Positions 23,631 to 24,686 of a stretch of DNA of 24,686 nt are shown piece after piece (the stretch's first letter is position 1; each line of letters begins with the position of its first letter). Under the pieces are notes generated by a model. The model ran no database searches and was not told the DNA's origin. It saw nothing but the letters and a program-made list of their open reading frames with translations. Origin of the DNA: Fusobacterium_C necrophorum_A (GTDB lineage: Bacteria > Fusobacteriota > Fusobacteriia > Fusobacteriales > Fusobacteriaceae); contig NZ_SBAP01000026.1 of the NCBI RefSeq assembly GCF_004134945.1, positions 1-24,686 of the forward strand, in the 5' to 3' direction. Position numbers and translations under genes: made by a program.

Positions 23631-24386
23631 TCAATCCTCCAAACAAGCTCTCAACATCATATACGCATCAGCCACATCATCACTATCAGGATTCTCTCCT
23701 GTATACTCTAAAAATTTCTTCATCATAAATTCTTTTTGCTCTTCTCTGTGAACCGGAACTCCCTCAATCCTGTGTTTCCAAAGTACCGGAGGAACAATTA
23801 AAAGGTCTATATTTAATTTCACCAATGGATAAGTAAGCATCCCTCTTACTTCACTCAGCATAGTTAATACGCTGGAGTTCAATCCTAAGTACACATCTTC
23901 TAATATGACAAAATCAATTTTTCCTTTTTTTAAAATTTTAACCAGTTCCTCAATAATTTTAGCTCCTCTTTTTCTAAAGTCTTTATCTTCAGCTTTTATA
24001 GTCTTCCAACGAACTATCTCTCCTGCTTTGCTATAAGCAATTCCGGTAGAAGTTGTTGATAAGTCTATTGCCAATACATTTTTTTCTTTTAAATTATTAG
24101 GAATATGACAAATATTTTTAGCTTGCTTTACTAATCGATTCCTTTTTCTAAGATCCAATTCAGTTTGCAATCTTTTTATTTTTTTCTTCTGCACAACATC
24201 AATGCAAGTTCCATTCCTAATTTGATTTAAAGTTCCCAGTTGCACATTTTTAGTGCCCACAAACTCAACATCAAAACAATGATTTGTTTTATCTTTAAAA
24301 AGATACTTAATAACCTTAAACTTCTCTCCAATTTTATTCTCAAATGTTTTCCCAACATACTTTTCAATGTCAATCCTTTTTCCCAT
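23631..24386 (-). CDS. RuvC-like Holliday junction resolvase with N-terminal domain
   Basis: At 251 aa, residues 100-251 form a RuvC/RNase H-fold nuclease. VLAIDLSTTSTGIAY carries catalytic Asp108, FVILEDVYL carries Glu163, and DSDDVADAYMM carries Asp236/Asp237/Asp240. Phage resolvases of this type trim branched replication DNA before packaging. Residues 10-65 (VGKTFENKIGEKFKVIKYL, later NQIRNGTCIDV) form a small beta-rich domain like those found before the catalytic part of phage HNH/AP2 proteins, probably for DNA binding. A basic linker follows (RLQTELDLRKRNRLVKQAK). Overlap with the next-upstream gene is 17 bases. Confidence 0.85.
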   Translation of the reverse strand: MGKRIDIEKYVGKTFENKIGEKFKVIKYLFKDKTNHCFDVEFVGTKNVQLGTLNQIRNGTCIDVVQKKKIKRLQTELDLRKRNRLVKQAKNICHIPNNLKEKNVLAIDLSTTSTGIAYSKAGEIVRWKTIKAEDKDFRKRGAKIIEELVKILKKGKIDFVILEDVYLGLNSSVLTMLSEVRGMLTYPLVKLNIDLLIVPPVLWKHRIEGVPVHREEQKEFMMKKFLEYTGENPDSDDVADAYMMLRACLED

Positions 24387-24576
24387 TTCTCACCTCATTT
24401 CTTTTTCTAATTTGATATATTCTCCTGAATTGTTCTTTAATTTCTTCTTTCTGTCTATCAAAGTACCATTTATTTATTCTAATATAAGCCAATAATTCCT
24501 CAGCAGTTTGGGTATCTAATCCTCTGTAATAAAATTCTATAAAAGAGGTCCCTTTTTCTACTTTTAATTCATTCAT
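24370..24576 (-). CDS. Hypothetical small protein, first gene of the right-hand operon
   Basis: This 68-aa protein starts at ATG 24576 behind an AGGAGA site. It has a short strand region (GTSFIEFYYRGL), then helices, and ends basic (RRIYQIRKRNEVRNGKKD). It is the first gene after the promoter at 24610-24639 and overlaps the RuvC-like gene by 17 bases. No family is recognised. Confidence 0.6.
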   Translation of the reverse strand: MNELKVEKGTSFIEFYYRGLDTQTAEELLAYIRINKWYFDRQKEEIKEQFRRIYQIRKRNEVRNGKKD

Positions 24577-24602
24577 AAAGACTTCTCCTATATATTTATA
24601 AA

Positions 24603-24639
24603 ATATATTATTATAATCTTGTGGTCATTATGAGGTCAA
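24603..24639 (-). promoter_or_regulatory. Sigma-70-type promoter with GGTCA direct repeats
   Basis: On the minus strand TTGACC (24634-24639) and TATAAT (24610-24615) are 18 bases apart, a near-consensus promoter, with the start expected near 24603, 27 bases before the first gene. On the plus strand GGTCA occurs at 24623-24627 and 24634-24638, 11 bases apart, about one helical turn. One copy overlaps the -35 element and the other lies in the spacer. A regulator binding both would block the promoter. Confidence 0.72.
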
Positions 24640-24658
24640 AACATTATTTTTTCTATAT

Positions 24659-24673
24659 CAATATAATATATTG
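24659..24673. repeat. 15-bp palindrome upstream of the early promoter
   Basis: CAATATA-A-TATATTG is a perfect seven-base inverted repeat around one central base, about 20 bp upstream of the -35 element. It could be an operator, but AT-rich DNA makes such repeats by chance. Confidence 0.35.
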
Positions 24674-24686
24674 GTATATATAACCT

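Noticed and set aside
1..24686. CRISPR array, insertion sequence, integrase or lysis genes
   Set aside because: I found no regularly spaced repeats, transposase, recombinase, holin or endolysin motifs in any frame provided or read by eye.

Overview
The window is a stretch of a low-GC bacteriophage or prophage genome carrying the late (DNA packaging, head, tail) region and the end of an upstream early/middle gene block. Every supported gene lies on the minus strand, so transcription runs from the right end (24686) to the left end (1). Genes are packed tightly, with stop/start overlaps, GTG starts and strong AGGAGG-type ribosome binding sites. The gene order small terminase, large terminase, SPP1-type portal, Mu-F/gp7-type minor head protein, scaffold, coat, connectors, tail tube, frameshifted chaperone, 1405-aa tape measure, tail hub indicates a long non-contractile tail (siphovirus). 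Base composition and Lys/Glu/Ile-rich proteins fit a Fusobacteriota or low-GC Firmicute host; I favour Fusobacterium, but the sequence does not prove it. No integrase, lysis cassette or attachment site is visible, so I cannot tell prophage from free phage.

Right block (24686 to 22241): a good sigma-70-type promoter with repeated GGTCA elements near it drives a small protein, a RuvC-like resolvase with an extra N-terminal domain, three small hypothetical proteins (two of 58 aa), a dimeric-type dUTPase, and a sigma-region-4/ArpU-RinA-like regulator.

Switch region (22240 to 22082): directly after the regulator there is an extended -10 promoter. Its transcript would run at once into two tandem strong intrinsic terminators before the first late gene. 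This resembles a lambda pR'-type leader, where late genes are reached only by antitermination.

Late block, first part (22081 to 15158): a secreted DNase I-like nuclease, a serine tRNA gene with the unusual anticodon ACU, the terminase subunits, portal, and a minor head protein whose C-terminus is an R-S-E ADP-ribosyltransferase. A cluster of small accessory genes follows, including a lipoprotein-free membrane-anchored protein and a 44-aa membrane peptide. Two more sense-strand terminators interrupt this cluster.

Late block, second part (15078 to 1): scaffold, coat protein, two head-tail connectors, gp10-like protein, tail terminator-like protein with an apparent internal duplication, tail tube, a small helical protein, a tail assembly chaperone pair made by a -1 frameshift on G GGT TTT, tape measure, tail hub with coiled coil and putative binding modules, a tail-fibre-associated protein, and a collagen-like fibre cut by the left edge.
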